Source: Triticum aestivum (Eukaryota > Streptophyta > Magnoliopsida > Poales > Poaceae). From it: DNA of 64,000 nucleotides. The notes beneath the pieces were generated by a model, which saw only the letters and a program-made list of their open reading frames with translations, was not told the DNA's origin and did no database searches. Below, in pieces: positions 11,004-22,300 of this stretch (position 1 is the stretch's first letter; each line of letters begins with the position of its first letter). Made by a program: the position numbers and the translations under genes. The stretch lies in assembly GCF_018294505.1 (NCBI RefSeq), contig NC_057812.1, positions 64,746,494-64,810,493 of the forward strand, written 5' to 3'.

Positions 11004-11975
11004 CTGTGGGGTTCCTTCCGAGTGGTTCCACTTCTCCACAAGGCTAATTATCCTGCAGTTGGTTGAAAGAGCGATCCTCAACTCTGGGATTTCAGTACTA
11101 ACAGAACCTCAAAATCAGGACTGCCAAAAAACTACCTGTGTGACGTATCATTCATGTAGAACATGGGAGGACTCGTGTCCAAACATACAACATGAAACTG
11201 GTTGCTATCTGCACAAGTTAACCTGGCAAAGGATTCAAATTCACAATTCTTGATGGCCTCTTCCATTTTCAATATGTGACTTGGCACTACAGTCTGGAAT
11301 ATAAGAAAAAGTAGTGCAGTGCAGAGTGAGAGCAAGAAACAGTAAGCTGCAGCTAAAGAGATAAATGGCCAAAAGACTTTAAAAAAATTGAAACAACAAA
11401 ACTTGAGGGTCCACACAAGAGGAGGGATATTTTGTTTCCTTGATGATTCGTAAAAAAATTGTACTATATGTGCCAAAAACAAGTTAAAGATGAAAATGCA
11501 ATCACCTGGGCCCTGTACTGCAAGAGGGGGCTTGTTTCAACAGTGTCCCGCATCCCACTGGTGCTACTGGTTTCCTTCTGCTTTGAACTGACCTAATTCC
11601 ACTAAGCAACATAATAAGAGAAAGATGTTGGGATAAAAATGGTAAAATGGTGTCACTATATAGTTAAGGATTGGTGTTAATGGAACCATGACTCGATGAG
11701 CAATATCTGTTATACAACAGAGATCACATTGACATACCACTGCTATGATTATAACAAGATCATCCCAATGCAATTCGTCAACAAGCTGTACTGCCATACT
11801 GTCACTTCCATCATCATTCTACAAGTATAGGGTCAAACTCAATCGTTTTACAATAGAAAAACATGCATATTAAGCAATTCAATTTCTCTGCCTTAACCAA
11901 GAGAAAACTTACTTTTCCATACACCATTTCACAAATCCACCGTATATACTGCGGCATGCACTTCCAGACCCCTGC
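11004..11975 (-). pseudogene. MVD: Five captured exons of diphosphomevalonate decarboxylase (MVD)
   Basis: MVD converts mevalonate diphosphate to isopentenyl diphosphate using ATP, at the end of the mevalonate pathway. Exons, each with GT/AG borders, are 11975-11913, 11818-11738, 11592-11506, 11293-11136 and 11052-11004. They carry GSGSACRS and GGFVKWCM (first exon, own frame), [79 protein letters not shown] and IISLVEKWNHSEGTPQ. These blocks are diagnostic of plant MVD. The N-terminal third and the C-terminus (from the expected AYTFDAGPNA block on) are missing. The first exon has one base fewer in its GGAAAA run than the MVD frame needs. A decayed fragment, not an enzyme. Confidence 0.85.
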
Positions 11976-12242
11976 CTGCATTGAAATTTGTCAGCCCGAG
12001 AGAAGTATAACTAAAGAGAGGACATAAGTATACAGAGTAAGATGAAGTAAAATTGTTGTTATATCATGAAGCAAACATCATGAATAGGATAGTGCACAAA
12101 CAGAGTGTTGCTACATAATGTATCAGTATATAGTACAGACCTTGCTATTGACAGATGCTATTGGACCAAACGCAGGCAGCCACAATAGCCAAAGCATTCC
12201 AGTCTCGCGTTGAGAGGAAGAAACGGGCGGGCAGGCAAGTAC

Positions 12243-12671
12243 CTGCACTTGCCGGTGCGCGGCGGCGAGGGCCCTGGAGAGCGGCAGCACCCGCTCGATC
12301 TGCGCCTGCATCTGCTCCTTGCGGCGCTCGACGCCCTCGGTGGCCCTCCGCCTGGCGACGAGGAGCTCGTCCGCACGCGCCCGCCGCCGCTCGAGCCGCC
12401 GCCTCAGCTCGTCCAGGGTCGCGCCCTGCCGCACCGACTCCCTCCTCACCTGCTCGAGCGCGGCCTCGAGGCGGCGCGCCAGGTGTGCCCGTTCCTCCGG
12501 CGATGTAGAGGAGGGTGGAGGTGGCTGAGCGGGTGATAGTGGAAGGCGGGGGGCGGCGGCGGTGGAGCGGGGAGATTGGGGCGGCGTTGCATCCCTAGAC
12601 GAGGGAGATAGGGCGGCCGCATCGGGTGGATCGAGAGACGGATGGTGGCGTATGTTTTTTTGGTTTTGCAC
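12243..12671 (-). pseudogene. Captured first exon, coiled coil, VPS38/UVRAG-like
   Basis: This frame starts at ATG 12671, 109 bp inside the Helitron 5' end, and runs 143 codons to a GTACTT donor after GTGCAG at 12243. Residues 1-55 are Pro/Ser/Ala-rich (PPSSTSPEE). Residues 57-143 form a charged coiled coil: LARRLEAALEQVRRE, DELRRRLERRRARADELL, RRKEQMQAQIERVL and LSRALAAAHRQVQ. Spacing and pattern resemble the N-terminal coil of plant VPS38 (UVRAG), a subunit of the class III PI3-kinase complex in vacuolar sorting. That assignment is by eye and moderate. The donor is in phase with the first MVD exon at 11975. Confidence 0.55.
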
Positions 12672-12760
12672 GGGGTGGTGGGAGGTGGGCGAAGGTTAAC
12701 CGACGAAAAAAAACCGGACGAAAGTGGTGGGACGAAAATTGACCGGCGAAGACTACCAAC

Positions 12761-12780
12761 TGCTTCATTAGGAGTAGAGA
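12761..12780 (-). other. Helitron 5' terminus
   Basis: The minus strand reads A|TCTCTACTCCTAATGAAGC from 12781/12780. The TC start and the preceding host A fit Helitron insertion, and the junction is confirmed by frame continuity of the interrupted CACTA gene. Confidence 0.88.
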
Positions 12781-13278
12781 TTCTCATTTCGGCCCGGGAA
12801 CAAGAATATCTGGTGAAACTTCTTTAGGAGGGAGCTCCTCATATTTTCTATCTTCCGTAGTTTCTCATCGTTGATGGTGACGCTTGTCCGTACGATGCAG
12901 CCTATTTGATTGTCGTAGCATCGTCGCGCTTCCTCGGATGCCGTTGGCTCAAAATTGCCGTCGTCCACCTTCGTGACCACCACTCTAGTAGTCCTGAGTT
13001 TGGTAGGAACCCGTTGCCTCTTTGCTTTCGGTTCTACACCGGCTCTGCTCCCCGAGGCAGCGCCGGTCTCAGTCTCAGCGCCGGTCTCGATGCCGGTCTG
13101 AGTCTGAGGCGCCGGTCTCAGTCTCAGCACCGGTCTGCGTGTCGGTCTCAGTCCCCGATGCCACTGATGGGCCCAGCAATAACATCGGTTGATCGTCGGT
13201 AAGGCTAAAAAATTCATCTGCCGCCCGATAGGCGTCATCGCAATCACCAGAACCCTGTCCTTCATCGTTGCTAGCCAT
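12781..13278 (-). pseudogene. CACTA A second gene, 5' part
   Basis: Begins MASNDEGQGSGDCDDAYRAA at 13278. After a run of TET/GAE-type repeats (GTETDTQTGAETETGA) the frame shifts to GVEPKAKRQRVPTKLRTTRV, NQIGCIVRTSVTIND and KKFHQIFLFPGRNEN, ending at the Helitron junction. The CGxIVR and KxFxxxFxxP blocks resemble the N-terminal part of proteins encoded by the second gene of Triticeae CACTA elements. The continuation is at 5053 on the other side of the Helitron. The frameshift sits in the short-period repeat, so slippage is a likely cause. Confidence 0.7.
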
Positions 13279-14039
13279 GTTTCCTATGATTAAATCTAGT
13301 CAATTAATTCTAGACCTAATAAAATGAATAATGACATTAAAAAGGCCTATTGTTTTGCAGGAATATTGACTCCTTCCTGGTGCGGCAAATCACGGGCACT
13401 CGATATGTCCTAGTTTGTAGCATAAGTCATTGCCAAATTCACGAAAAATTTCGGCATGACCTTTGCTAAAAAGTGGACAAATCGAGAACCTGAAATTTGC
13501 CGGAAAAGAAATGAATCAACAATCCGGCAAAACATAGGCCACTAAGCATCAATCCCTGGAAACAGTGTCCAAATATACACGAGCAACCACATGTCCAAAT
13601 TTCACAAGCTAATTCAAAAAGAAAGTGTAGAAGAGAATTCATTTAACTACTAATAGAACAAAATTCAGTTAACTTTAGTGCTCTATAATGATGAAAGGAA
13701 TTTTTTTTCAGTTAACTACTAATTCATTCATTTAGGTTATTCATTTAACATCACCTAATTAACCTACTGTACCACTAGTACTAGCAGCACTACTAACCTA
13801 ATTAACCTAGCAAAACTCTAGTTCCCTAACTGAAAAACATCTAATTAACATCTACTAGTACCACTATTGCCCTAACCTAATTAACATCTACTAGTATCAC
13901 TATATACTATACAAGCAGCATCTACACTAATTAAACCCTGCTGCCCTAACTAACTTTTGCTCTACTAATTTTGCTCTACTAATTTTTTCTCTAAAATGCA
14001 GAGAGATGAGTGGGGGGGAGGGGTGGGGGACTTACAGAG

Positions 14040-14270
14040 AGGGGAGAGAGGGCGGGCTCGGGCACGGGCAACGGCGGTCCTGGGCGGGCTCGGGCGGCGG
14101 TCAGGTGGAGGGCGCCGACTGTGACGTCGAGGGCGGCCTCGGGCGGCGGTCAGGTGGAGGGCGCCGACGGTGACGTCGAGGGCGGCCTCGGGCGGCGGCG
14201 GTGAGGCTGAAGGCGGCCTCAGGCGATGGCGGTGAGGATGACGGCGGCCTCGGGGGGAGACGGTGAGGTT
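14040..14270. repeat. GC-rich tandem repeats in CACTA A leader
   Basis: About 54-bp units containing GGGCGGCGGTCAGGTGGAGG and GACGTCGAGGGCGGCCTC are repeated twice almost exactly and then degenerate over two further partial copies. No coding function is apparent. Confidence 0.65.
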
Positions 14271-14599
14271 GCGGGCGTCCACGCCGGCAGAAGACGGCGG
14301 CGAAGTGGGCGACGGTGAATTGGGGATACGGCGGCGAGGGCGAGGGATTTGGGGAAGAAGTGGTGGCCAGGGGGCGGGGGGGGGGGGACCACTGTTTAAG
14401 TGAAACGTAACGGTAGCGAGTTTCCAGAAACGCGCTATAGCTATGTTACTATAGCGCGTTTACTGAAACCCACTACTGCTATTCCTTTCTCCTTTTTTCC
14501 TTTATTTTTCTTTACATTTTATTTTTTTCCTTTCTCTTTTTTCTATTTCTTTCATTTTCATTTACTTTTCTACTTGTTTTCACTTTATTTTATTTCCGT

Positions 14600-14863
14600 T
14601 AGTAGCAGCGCCTTACACGTAAGCGCGCTACAGCTAAGGAGCGTAGCAGTAGCGCTGGCCAGTATACGCGCTACTGCTAGGTTGGGCTAGCCATGTGCGC
14701 CCAGTTCAAACATAGCAGCAGCGCTTTTCGCCAGTACGCGCTACTGCAAAAGTCGTAACAGTAGCGCGGTTTATTTACGCGCGCTGCTACTAATTAGCAG
14801 TAGCGTTTGATTTTGTACAACACTATTGGTAACATTCTGTGTATAAGGTTTTCCCTAGTAGTG
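14600..14863 (-). repeat. CACTA A terminus and subterminal repeats
   Basis: The minus strand begins CACTACTAGGGAAAACC at 14863. Within the next 260 bp are several copies of GCGCTACTGCT-like and complementary motifs (CAGTAGCGC). More occur near 14400-14480. The cluster fits a CACTA subterminal region. Confidence 0.8.
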
Positions 14864-17244
14864 CTCAAACAACATGATGCAAACATGGTATGCTATGCGG
14901 GACGCGATATGCAAGATTTAACAAGGAATGATTGAACCTGGCCTCAACTTAGAAATCCAAGAGTGCCACTGTAAAGGTGATATAATTTCGGTTGAAATCG
15001 ATATAAAGATCACCGGAATCGGATGCACGGTTTGGAAATGCCAAGCAAAACAAATATGGCACCAGTCTGCGATAATCAGCAAGTGACCAACTAAATGCAT
15101 CAAGATAAATATGCTACACCACTCAAACATGACAACAAAATACATGCCAGGGATCCATTCATGATGCTTGACAAAAGATGAACACTGAGCTACGGCTAGT
15201 TCATCCATTAACAGGTTCAAACAAGCATGGCAAAAATGCAAATGATAACAGGTTTTAGACTTAGTGAAATTAACACAAGTCTGAAATTTATCATCAGGAA
15301 GCACACTTTAGAGCATGAAAACTACATGCTACATGACATGAAGCTACTCAAAGCACGTAACAAAAGTCCCTTAGTGACCTTGAGCCAAAAGATTTCAGAA
15401 AATACAATTTCAAGCATGTGAACATGGCAAAAACATAAAGAGATCTCAGACTTAGTGAAAAACTGGAGCATGCGCGGTTTATTTATGAGCTCGATGCACT
15501 CACTACAGAGCATGGCATGACAAACTAAGCATACAACCATCAATAATACATATCATACAAGCTAGACATGGCAAGAACAACAACATAGCATGCACGGATC
15601 AATAGCAACATCCTCGGCAAAATCGCTAACAAGTCAACAATCTGCCAGGATTCACGATATAGAAAAAGTAGAGCTCGATTGACTCAAGCTAGGGTGCTCC
15701 ATAAATGCAAACAAAGACATGGATGGATATAGCACCACAATGTTAACAAAACATCCTTACTGATCATTCTCAAAAGAGGCACGGATCACTAGGAAACAAC
15801 ATTAACATATGGCATACCGACAAAAACAGAACAAGGAGCATTACCGATTACGCTACTTTGCAAGCTTGTGCTAGTCACCACACATATCACAAAAATACAT
15901 GGTAAGCACCTCTGTAAAGATGACATGACATATAACAAAACTCATGTAGAGCTCAGGAGTATATCGTGCACACATTAATCATGGCAAAAATGACAAATAT
16001 CTATTTGATGAAACAGATCTGGCAAATTTATCACATACCCCTCTTCCAACAGCATTTCGGGCATCAAGATGAGCTCAAATGAGAATGATGCAATGAGATA
16101 AAATGATGTACTCGTTGAGGCGAACATTTGATATGATACATGCGCAAATCGGAGCTACGGATGCGGAGATACGGCATGATGAAGTTTGCAAAAAAATTAA
16201 GGGGAGAGGGGGAAAGTCAACCCTAGAACTCCCAGATCTGGAGCGGAACACTGTAGCAGCGTGGCACGGTACTGTTCACCGGTTGAACCCGAGGTCGCCG
16301 GTGAGGTACCAGACTCCGGCGAAGTGGTGAGGGCGCGGGGGAGGCCGGAGGAGGCGGGATCTGCCCGGATCCGGCCCGGGACGGCGCAGCGGCGAGGTAG
16401 AGGAGGCCGGGCGGCGAGGAGGCGAACTGGGGCGGCGGAGGCACCGTCGAGGCGACGCGGAGGCTCGCCGGCGTTGATCGGTGGCGCGGCGGAACTGGAG
16501 GGAGTCGGCGGCGAGGAAGAAGCAGGCGGGCGGCGGCGGACGGATCTGGGCCGCGGGGGCCCCGAGCGGGCTCGGCGGGCCGCGAGCGCGAGGTGGTGGC
16601 GCCTACCACGTGGTGTGCTACGAGTGGCAGCGGCGGTCTGTCCGGCGGACTTCGGACATGTCCGGCGGCGCGCGAGGTAGAAAGCTAGGGTTTGGAAGGA
16701 GGGGATCCGAGATTTTCGAGAGGGGATCTATATATAGGCATAGAGGGAGCTAGGAAGCTCCAAATTGAGTGTGGTTTGCCTCCACGCGATCGTGATCGAA
16801 CGCTCTAGACGATGGGAGAGGTTTTGGAACAAATTTGAAGGGTGTTGGGCTGCAACACAAATGAGGACTTCTCGGTCCCTCGGTAAACCGTTGGAGTATC
16901 AAACGAAGTCCAAATGGCACGAAACTTGACAGGCAGTCTACTGGTAGTAAACCAATGCCGCATGACAAGTCTCAGTCCAATCCGGAAATGTTTAACCCCC
17001 ACACATGAAAAGAGGTAGAAAGGACCACCGGAGGAGATAGGAGCGCCGGAATGCAAAACGGACAACGAGGAAAATGCTCGGATGCATGAGACGAACACGT
17101 ATGAAAATGCAATGCATATGATGACATGATATGAGATGCATGACACAGACAACAACACAGGGAGACAAAAACCAGAACTTGAGGAAAATAAAATAACTTA
17201 GGCCGGAAACGGCTAGAGTTAGAGTATAGATAAGGTAAATTACA
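14864..17244 (-). repeat. Gypsy LTR 1 (3' LTR, truncated)
   Basis: This matches 21025-23459 of the middle LTR. It begins mid-LTR (CTCAAACAACATGATGC) because CACTA A is inserted there, so the rest of the LTR should lie beyond the left window edge. At the other end the LTR stops at AAATTACA and the final 15 bases present in LTR 2 (ATCCGGGGTGTTACA type) are missing. The GC-rich block 16220-16680 is part of the LTR and occurs in all copies, so its long reading frames are not genes. Confidence 0.85.
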
Positions 17245-17275
17245 ACACTCCACCACTACGAAAGGATCTTGTCTC

Positions 17276-18155
17276 GAGATCTAGGACTGGAAAAACACCG
17301 GGTACTCAGAACGGAGGTGATCCTCGCGTTCGCAGGTGGCTTCACGGTCAGAATGGTGTGACCACTTGACTTTGAGGAATTTGATTGACTTATTGCGAGT
17401 CTTGCGTTCAGTCTCTTCAAGAATAGCAACTGGGTGCTCATGATAAGAAAGGTCTTCTTGGAGATCAATGTCTTCGAAGTTGACGGTGCGGTCAGGGGTC
17501 TTGAAGCACTTGCGGAGCTAAGAGACATGGAACACGTCGTGCCCATTTGCAAAGTTGGAAGGAAGCTCGAGTTGATAGGCGAGATCGCCTCTATTTCTGA
17601 CGATCTTGAAAGGGCGCACATTTCCTCTACCTCTGTGATCAAGTCATTTCCAAGAAGTTGACGTTCACCGGTCTCTGACTAGTTAAAAGGAGTACGACCC
17701 TTCCTGCCATAGAGAATTTCAAATGGGGCCTTGCCCGAACTCGCTTGAAAGCTGTTGTTGTAGGAGAACTCGGCATATGGAAGACAATCTTCCCACTTCA
17801 TACCGAAGGAGATAACGCAAGCCCTGAGCATATCTTCGAGAATCTGATTGACACGCTCGACTTGGCCGCTAGTTTGAGGATGAGAAGCTGTGCTGAAACG
17901 GATGTTGGGGCCCATGGCCTTCTGAAAAGAATCCCAAAACTTGGAGGTAAAGATGCTGCCACGGTTTGAAGAGATCAACTGTGGAGTGCCGTGCAGAGAG
18001 ACAATCCGAGGGGTATAAAGCTCCGCCAATTGAGCTGCAGTGATAGACTCTTTGATAGGCAGAAAGTGAGCCACTTTAGTGAGTTTGTCGATGACAACGA
18101 ATATAGCATCATTGCCACGCTTGGACTTTGAATTGGAAGGAAGCGAACTTGACAA
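17276..18155 (-). pseudogene. Gypsy integrase remnant, left internal copy
   Basis: The integrase core reads KRGNDAIFVVIDKLTKVAHF, LISSNRGSIFTSKFW, SGQVERVNQILEDML and AEFSYNNSFQ. The second catalytic Asp, expected in the S-D-R-G motif, is Asn here. Near 17620 a deletion of about 175 bp relative to the right copy breaks the frame at GCACA microhomology. The C-terminal part (17276-17600), with the chromodomain-like end, survives only in fragments. The product cannot be functional. Confidence 0.8.
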
Positions 18156-18459
18156 AGTCCTCAGGCCTGACGTTACTGCACTCTAAATGCTTGCATATGC
18201 CCATGAGCCAATCATCATCGTCTGTTGCCTCAACACAATTGCTGAAGGTCTTTGGCTGGTTAGCAAGGAACTGGTTGAGTGTAGCAAACTGATTCTGATT
18301 GTTGCCATGACCCTGGTTCCCTTGGTTGCGCTCTTGAAGAAGTTGCATGATCAGCTGCGTATTTGCATTGGTAGCGGCCATCACAGCTTGCCATGCCTCC
18401 TGAGGTGGAGGTGGTGGTGGCGGATCAGGACTCAGAGTCGTGCACGTTGGAGGAGCCAT
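18109..18459 (-). pseudogene. Gypsy gag N-terminus, left internal copy
   Basis: The frame starts MAPPTCTTLSPDPPPPPPP and continues EAWQAVMAATNANTQLIMQL, FLANQPKTFS, CKHLECSNVRPEDFVKF. The FxxxxPxxF and ECxxxxPEDxVKF blocks are typical of chromovirus gag. It breaks off within the capsid region at 18130-18160, where it runs out of frame into integrase sequence. Nucleocapsid, protease, RT and RNase H are absent. Confidence 0.8.
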
Positions 18460-19360
18460 CCTGAAGAGGTTGACATCCGTTAGCACATTGACAGACAAAT
18501 ATTGAATCTGAATCAAACGAGTTGAAATTGCAACATATAGTCTTCACATCCGAACCAAATGAACGAATGCATTCCAATCGAAATGGTCACATATCCATAA
18601 ATTGAGAAGCCACTTAGAATTGAGGTAGAAGAAAAACAGCAAGGTACGGAATAAGAACAAATACTTGGTGAGGATTACCCAATTCCCAACCAAATATCCG
18701 CGGAAGAAGAACTAGAGCTACAAGAATTCCCACCTATGAAACTCCCGAACCTTTCCGGTTATGCAATCATGTGTTGGGGATACAGGGGAAGCATAATATC
18801 TCATCCAAATCTAGCAAATCCTATATCGAGCTGTATCCATCCTTCAACACATAACCGAGACAAACTTCAGAAATCGTCTACCTCAACCTTCGAAAAGCAT
18901 CCGTTATACAAGTTATGGCAATACTCCCGAACTCCCACCCCAGTACTGGGTGGCGTCGAGGTTATCTCACCAACAACTGCATAAAAGAGATTTTCGATGT
19001 CGGCGAAACTCAGGTATTCCAGAATCTCAACGATAAAATTGTGACAACAACACCTTGGAGCTCAACTCCCTAGGACACTGCCACAACCCCTAAATGACAG
19101 GAGGCACGAAGAACAATGTTCTCGTCACAAATCAATCGAAACGATTCCAGGATACCTGCATGATCCTAAAATTTTAGTGAAATTTGAGAAGAGAAGAGTC
19201 AAAACTCTACGTCAGGATGCCTTACCAGAGCGATGAAGGGACTGGGGAGTAAAAAGAATTCCTAAACTCTCTGATATATATAATCCTAAATGACTCAAAA
19301 CATTTTTCTAGACTCAAAAACGCCAACGATTTGATCAAGCAGGGGGCTCCTAAGGTTGGG

Positions 19361-19379
19361 GAAGGCTCTGATTACCAAC
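19361..19379 (-). other. Primer binding site, left internal copy
   Basis: On the minus strand, directly after the LTR end GTTACA, the sequence is AGTTGGTAATCAGAGCCTT. It matches the plant tRNA-iMet complement TGGTATCAGAGC except for one inserted A. The same insertion is seen in the right copy. Confidence 0.75.
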
Positions 19380-19380
19380 T

Positions 19381-22300
19381 TGTAACGCCCTCGATGCGGC
19401 TATATCTCCTACATGTCGAAGCACGACTTAGATGCATAACCGCATTGAAAGCAATGTCGCAAGTAAGGTAATCTTCACAACAACCCATGTAAATAGATAA
19501 AAGGGGTAAAGGTACATAGTTGACTTACACTCGCCATGTCACACAAATACATAAATAACATTACAATCATCCAATACACTCATGGTCCGACTACGGTACC
19601 AAAATAAAAGATCAACCCCCACATGCGACACGGTCCCCGATCGCCCCAACTGGGCACCACTACTGATCATCTGGGAAAGACACATAGTAACGGCAAGAGT
19701 CTTCATCAAACTCCCACTTGAGCTCAAGCGCATCGTCTGGAACGGTATCATCGGTCCCTGCATCTGGTTTGGAAGTAATCTACGAGTCACGGGGACTCAG
19801 CAATCTCGCACCCTCGCGATCAATACTATTTAAGCTTATATGTAAAGGCAAGGTAATATGTGGAGCTGCAGCAAACGACTAGCATATATGGTGGCTATCC
19901 TGTTCGCGAAAGAGAGCGAGAAGAGAAGGCAAAGCACGGACGAATAACTATGATCAAGAAGTGATCCTAGAACAACCTATGTCAAGCATTACTCCAACAC
20001 CGTGTCCACTTCCTGGACTCCGCCGAGAAGAGACCATCACGGTTACACACGCGGTTGATTCATTTTAATTAAGTTAAGTTACATATTATCTACAGCCGGA
20101 CATTAACAAATTCCCATCTGCCCATAACCGTGGGCACGACTTTTGAAAGTTCGACAATGGTAAAACAAGTCCAACAACACCGCCTGAATGTGCTGACAAA
20201 TCCCGATAGGAGCTGCACATATCTCGTTCTCAGGCACACTCAGATAAGCTCTCCATACAACTAAAACCAAACCTCGAGTTTCCCCGAGGGGGCGCTGCAC
20301 ATGGCTCTAGTTTGGACCAACACTCAGAGGAGCACTGGCCCAGAGGGGTCTAAATAAAGATGACCCTTGGGCTCCGGAAACCCAAGGGAAAAAGAGGATA
20401 GGTGGAAAATGGTAAAACCAAGGTTGGGAATTGCTGGAGGAGTTTTATTCAAGGCGAATTGTCAAGGGGTTCCCATTATAACCCAACCGCGTAAGGAACG
20501 CAAAATCCAGGAACATAACACCGATATGACGGAAACTAGGGCGGCAAGAGTGGAACAAAACACTAGGCAAAAGGCCGAGCCTTCCACCCTTTACCAAGTA
20601 TATAGGTGCATTAAGATAAACAATATAATATGGTGATATCCCAACAATAAACAATTTTCCAACAAGGAACGATCTCCAATCTTCACCTTCAACTAGCAAC
20701 ACTATAAGAGGGGCTGAGCAAAGTGGTAACATAGTCAATCAACGGTTTGCTAGGACATGGTGGGTTAGAGGTTTGACATGGCAATTTGGGAGGCATGATA
20801 ATCAAGTGGTAGGTATCGTAGCATAGGCATAGCAAAAGAGCGGGCATCTAGCAAGCAAAGATAGAAGTGATTTCGAGGGTATGATCATCTTGCCTGCAAA
20901 GTTGTCAGAGTTGGCTTGATCCTCGTAAGCAAACTCAACGGGCTCCTCGTTCGTGAACTCGTCTCCCGGCTCTAACCAAACAAGACAAACAAGCAAAAGG
21001 AACACAATCAACCACGTGCAATGCTCAAACAACATGATGCAAACATGGTATGCTATGCGGGACGCGATATGCGATGCATATGCAAGATTTGACAAGGAAT
21101 GATTGTACCTGGCCTCAACTTGGAAATCCAAGAGTGCCACTGGAAAGGTGAAGTAATTTCGGTTGAAATCGTTATAAAGATCACCGGAATCGGATGCACG
21201 GTTTGGAAATGGCAAGCAAAACAAATATGGCACCGGTCTGCGATAATCAGCAAGTGACCAACTAAATGCATCAAGATAAATATGCTACAGCACTCCAACA
21301 TGAAAAAAATACATGTCAGGGATCCATTCATGATGTTTGACAAAACATGAACACTGAGCTACGGCTAGTTCATCCATTAACAGGTTCAAACAAGCATGGC
21401 AAAAATGCAAATGATAACAGGTTTCAGACTTAGTGAAATTAACACAAGTCTGGAATTTATCATCAGGAAGCACACTTTAGAGCATGAAAACTACATGCTA
21501 CAGGAATTTAACATGGCAAAGCAAGGCATGACATGAAGCTACTCAAAGCACTTAACAAAAGTACCTTAGTGACCTTGAGCCAAAAGGGATCAGAAAAGAC
21601 AATTTCAAGCATGTGAACAGGGCAAAAGCATAAACAGATCTCAGACTTTGTGAAAAACTGGAGCATGCAAAACAGTTAACGAGTAGGCATGTTTACGAGC
21701 TCGATGCACTCACTACAGAGAATGGCATGACAAACAAAGCATACACACATCAAGAATACATATCATAGAAGCTGGACATGGCAAGAACAACAACATAGCA
21801 TGCACGGATCAATAGCAACATCCTCGGCAAAATCGCTAACAAGTCAACAATCTGCCAGGATTCACGATATAGCAAAAGTAGAGCTCGATTGACTCAAGCT
21901 AGGGTGCTTCATAAATGCAAACAAAGACATGGATGGATAGAGCACCACAATGTTAACAAAACATCCTTACTGATCAATCTCAAAAGATGCACGGATCACT
22001 AGGAAACAACATGAACATATGGCATACCGACAAAAACAGAACAAGGACTTAGTGAAATTCTAAGTCCCTGAAATCAGCATTACCGATTAGGCTACTTTGC
22101 AAGCTTGTGCTAGTCACCACACATATCACAAAAATACATGGTAAGCACCTCTGTAAAGATGGCATGGCATATAACAAAACTCATGTAGAGCTCAGGAGCA
22201 TATTGTGCATACATTAATCATGGCAAAAATGACATATCTATTTGATGAAACAGATCTGGCAAATTTATCACATAGCCCTCTTCCAACAGTGTTTCGGGCA

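Larger units (their letters stand above)
5054..12780 (-). mobile_element. Helitron (7,727 bp) carrying captured gene fragments
   Basis: On the minus strand the element starts TCTCTACTCCTAATGAAGC at 12780, preceded by A (12781). It ends at 5054 with a hairpin, five bases and CTAG, followed by T (5053). A TC start, a CTRR end, a 3' hairpin and insertion between A and T without duplication define Helitrons. Removing it joins 12781 to 5053 and restores the CACTA A frame, GRNEN then DYKDPDEDP, which is strong proof of both ends. No Rep/helicase gene is present, so it is non-autonomous. Inside are exon-like pieces of at least three host genes, all on the element's own strand. Bases 5090-7200 are AT-rich with no supportable gene. 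Confidence 0.9.
1808..14863 (-). mobile_element. CACTA transposon A, interrupted by a Helitron
   Basis: The right end at 14863 reads, on the minus strand, CACTACTAGGGAAAACC, a typical Triticeae CACTA terminus. Subterminal repeats containing GCGCTACTGCT follow (14600-14810). A protease-like gene begins at 13278, is split at 12781/5053 by the Helitron, and stops at 2108. Element A is inserted in the left LTR of the gypsy array, whose sequence starts mid-LTR at 14864. The left end is not visible, since the sequence runs into CACTA B at 1807. Its transposase gene, if any, would lie beyond the window. Bases 1808-2107 and 13320-14040 show no gene. Confidence 0.8.

Noticed and set aside
12155..12536. 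Several overlapping plus-strand frames
   Set aside because: Shadows of the minus-strand coiled-coil exon in GC-rich sequence.
14010..14204. Plus-strand Gly/Arg-rich frame
   Set aside because: Product of a GC-rich tandem repeat within CACTA A.
16223..16753. Long frames on both strands (Ala/Arg/Gly-rich)
   Set aside because: They lie in the gypsy LTR leader and recur at 22480-22959 in the next LTR, so they are LTR sequence, not genes.
17434..17661. Plus-strand frame similar to 23663-24079
   Set aside because: Antisense shadow of the integrase/chromodomain region.
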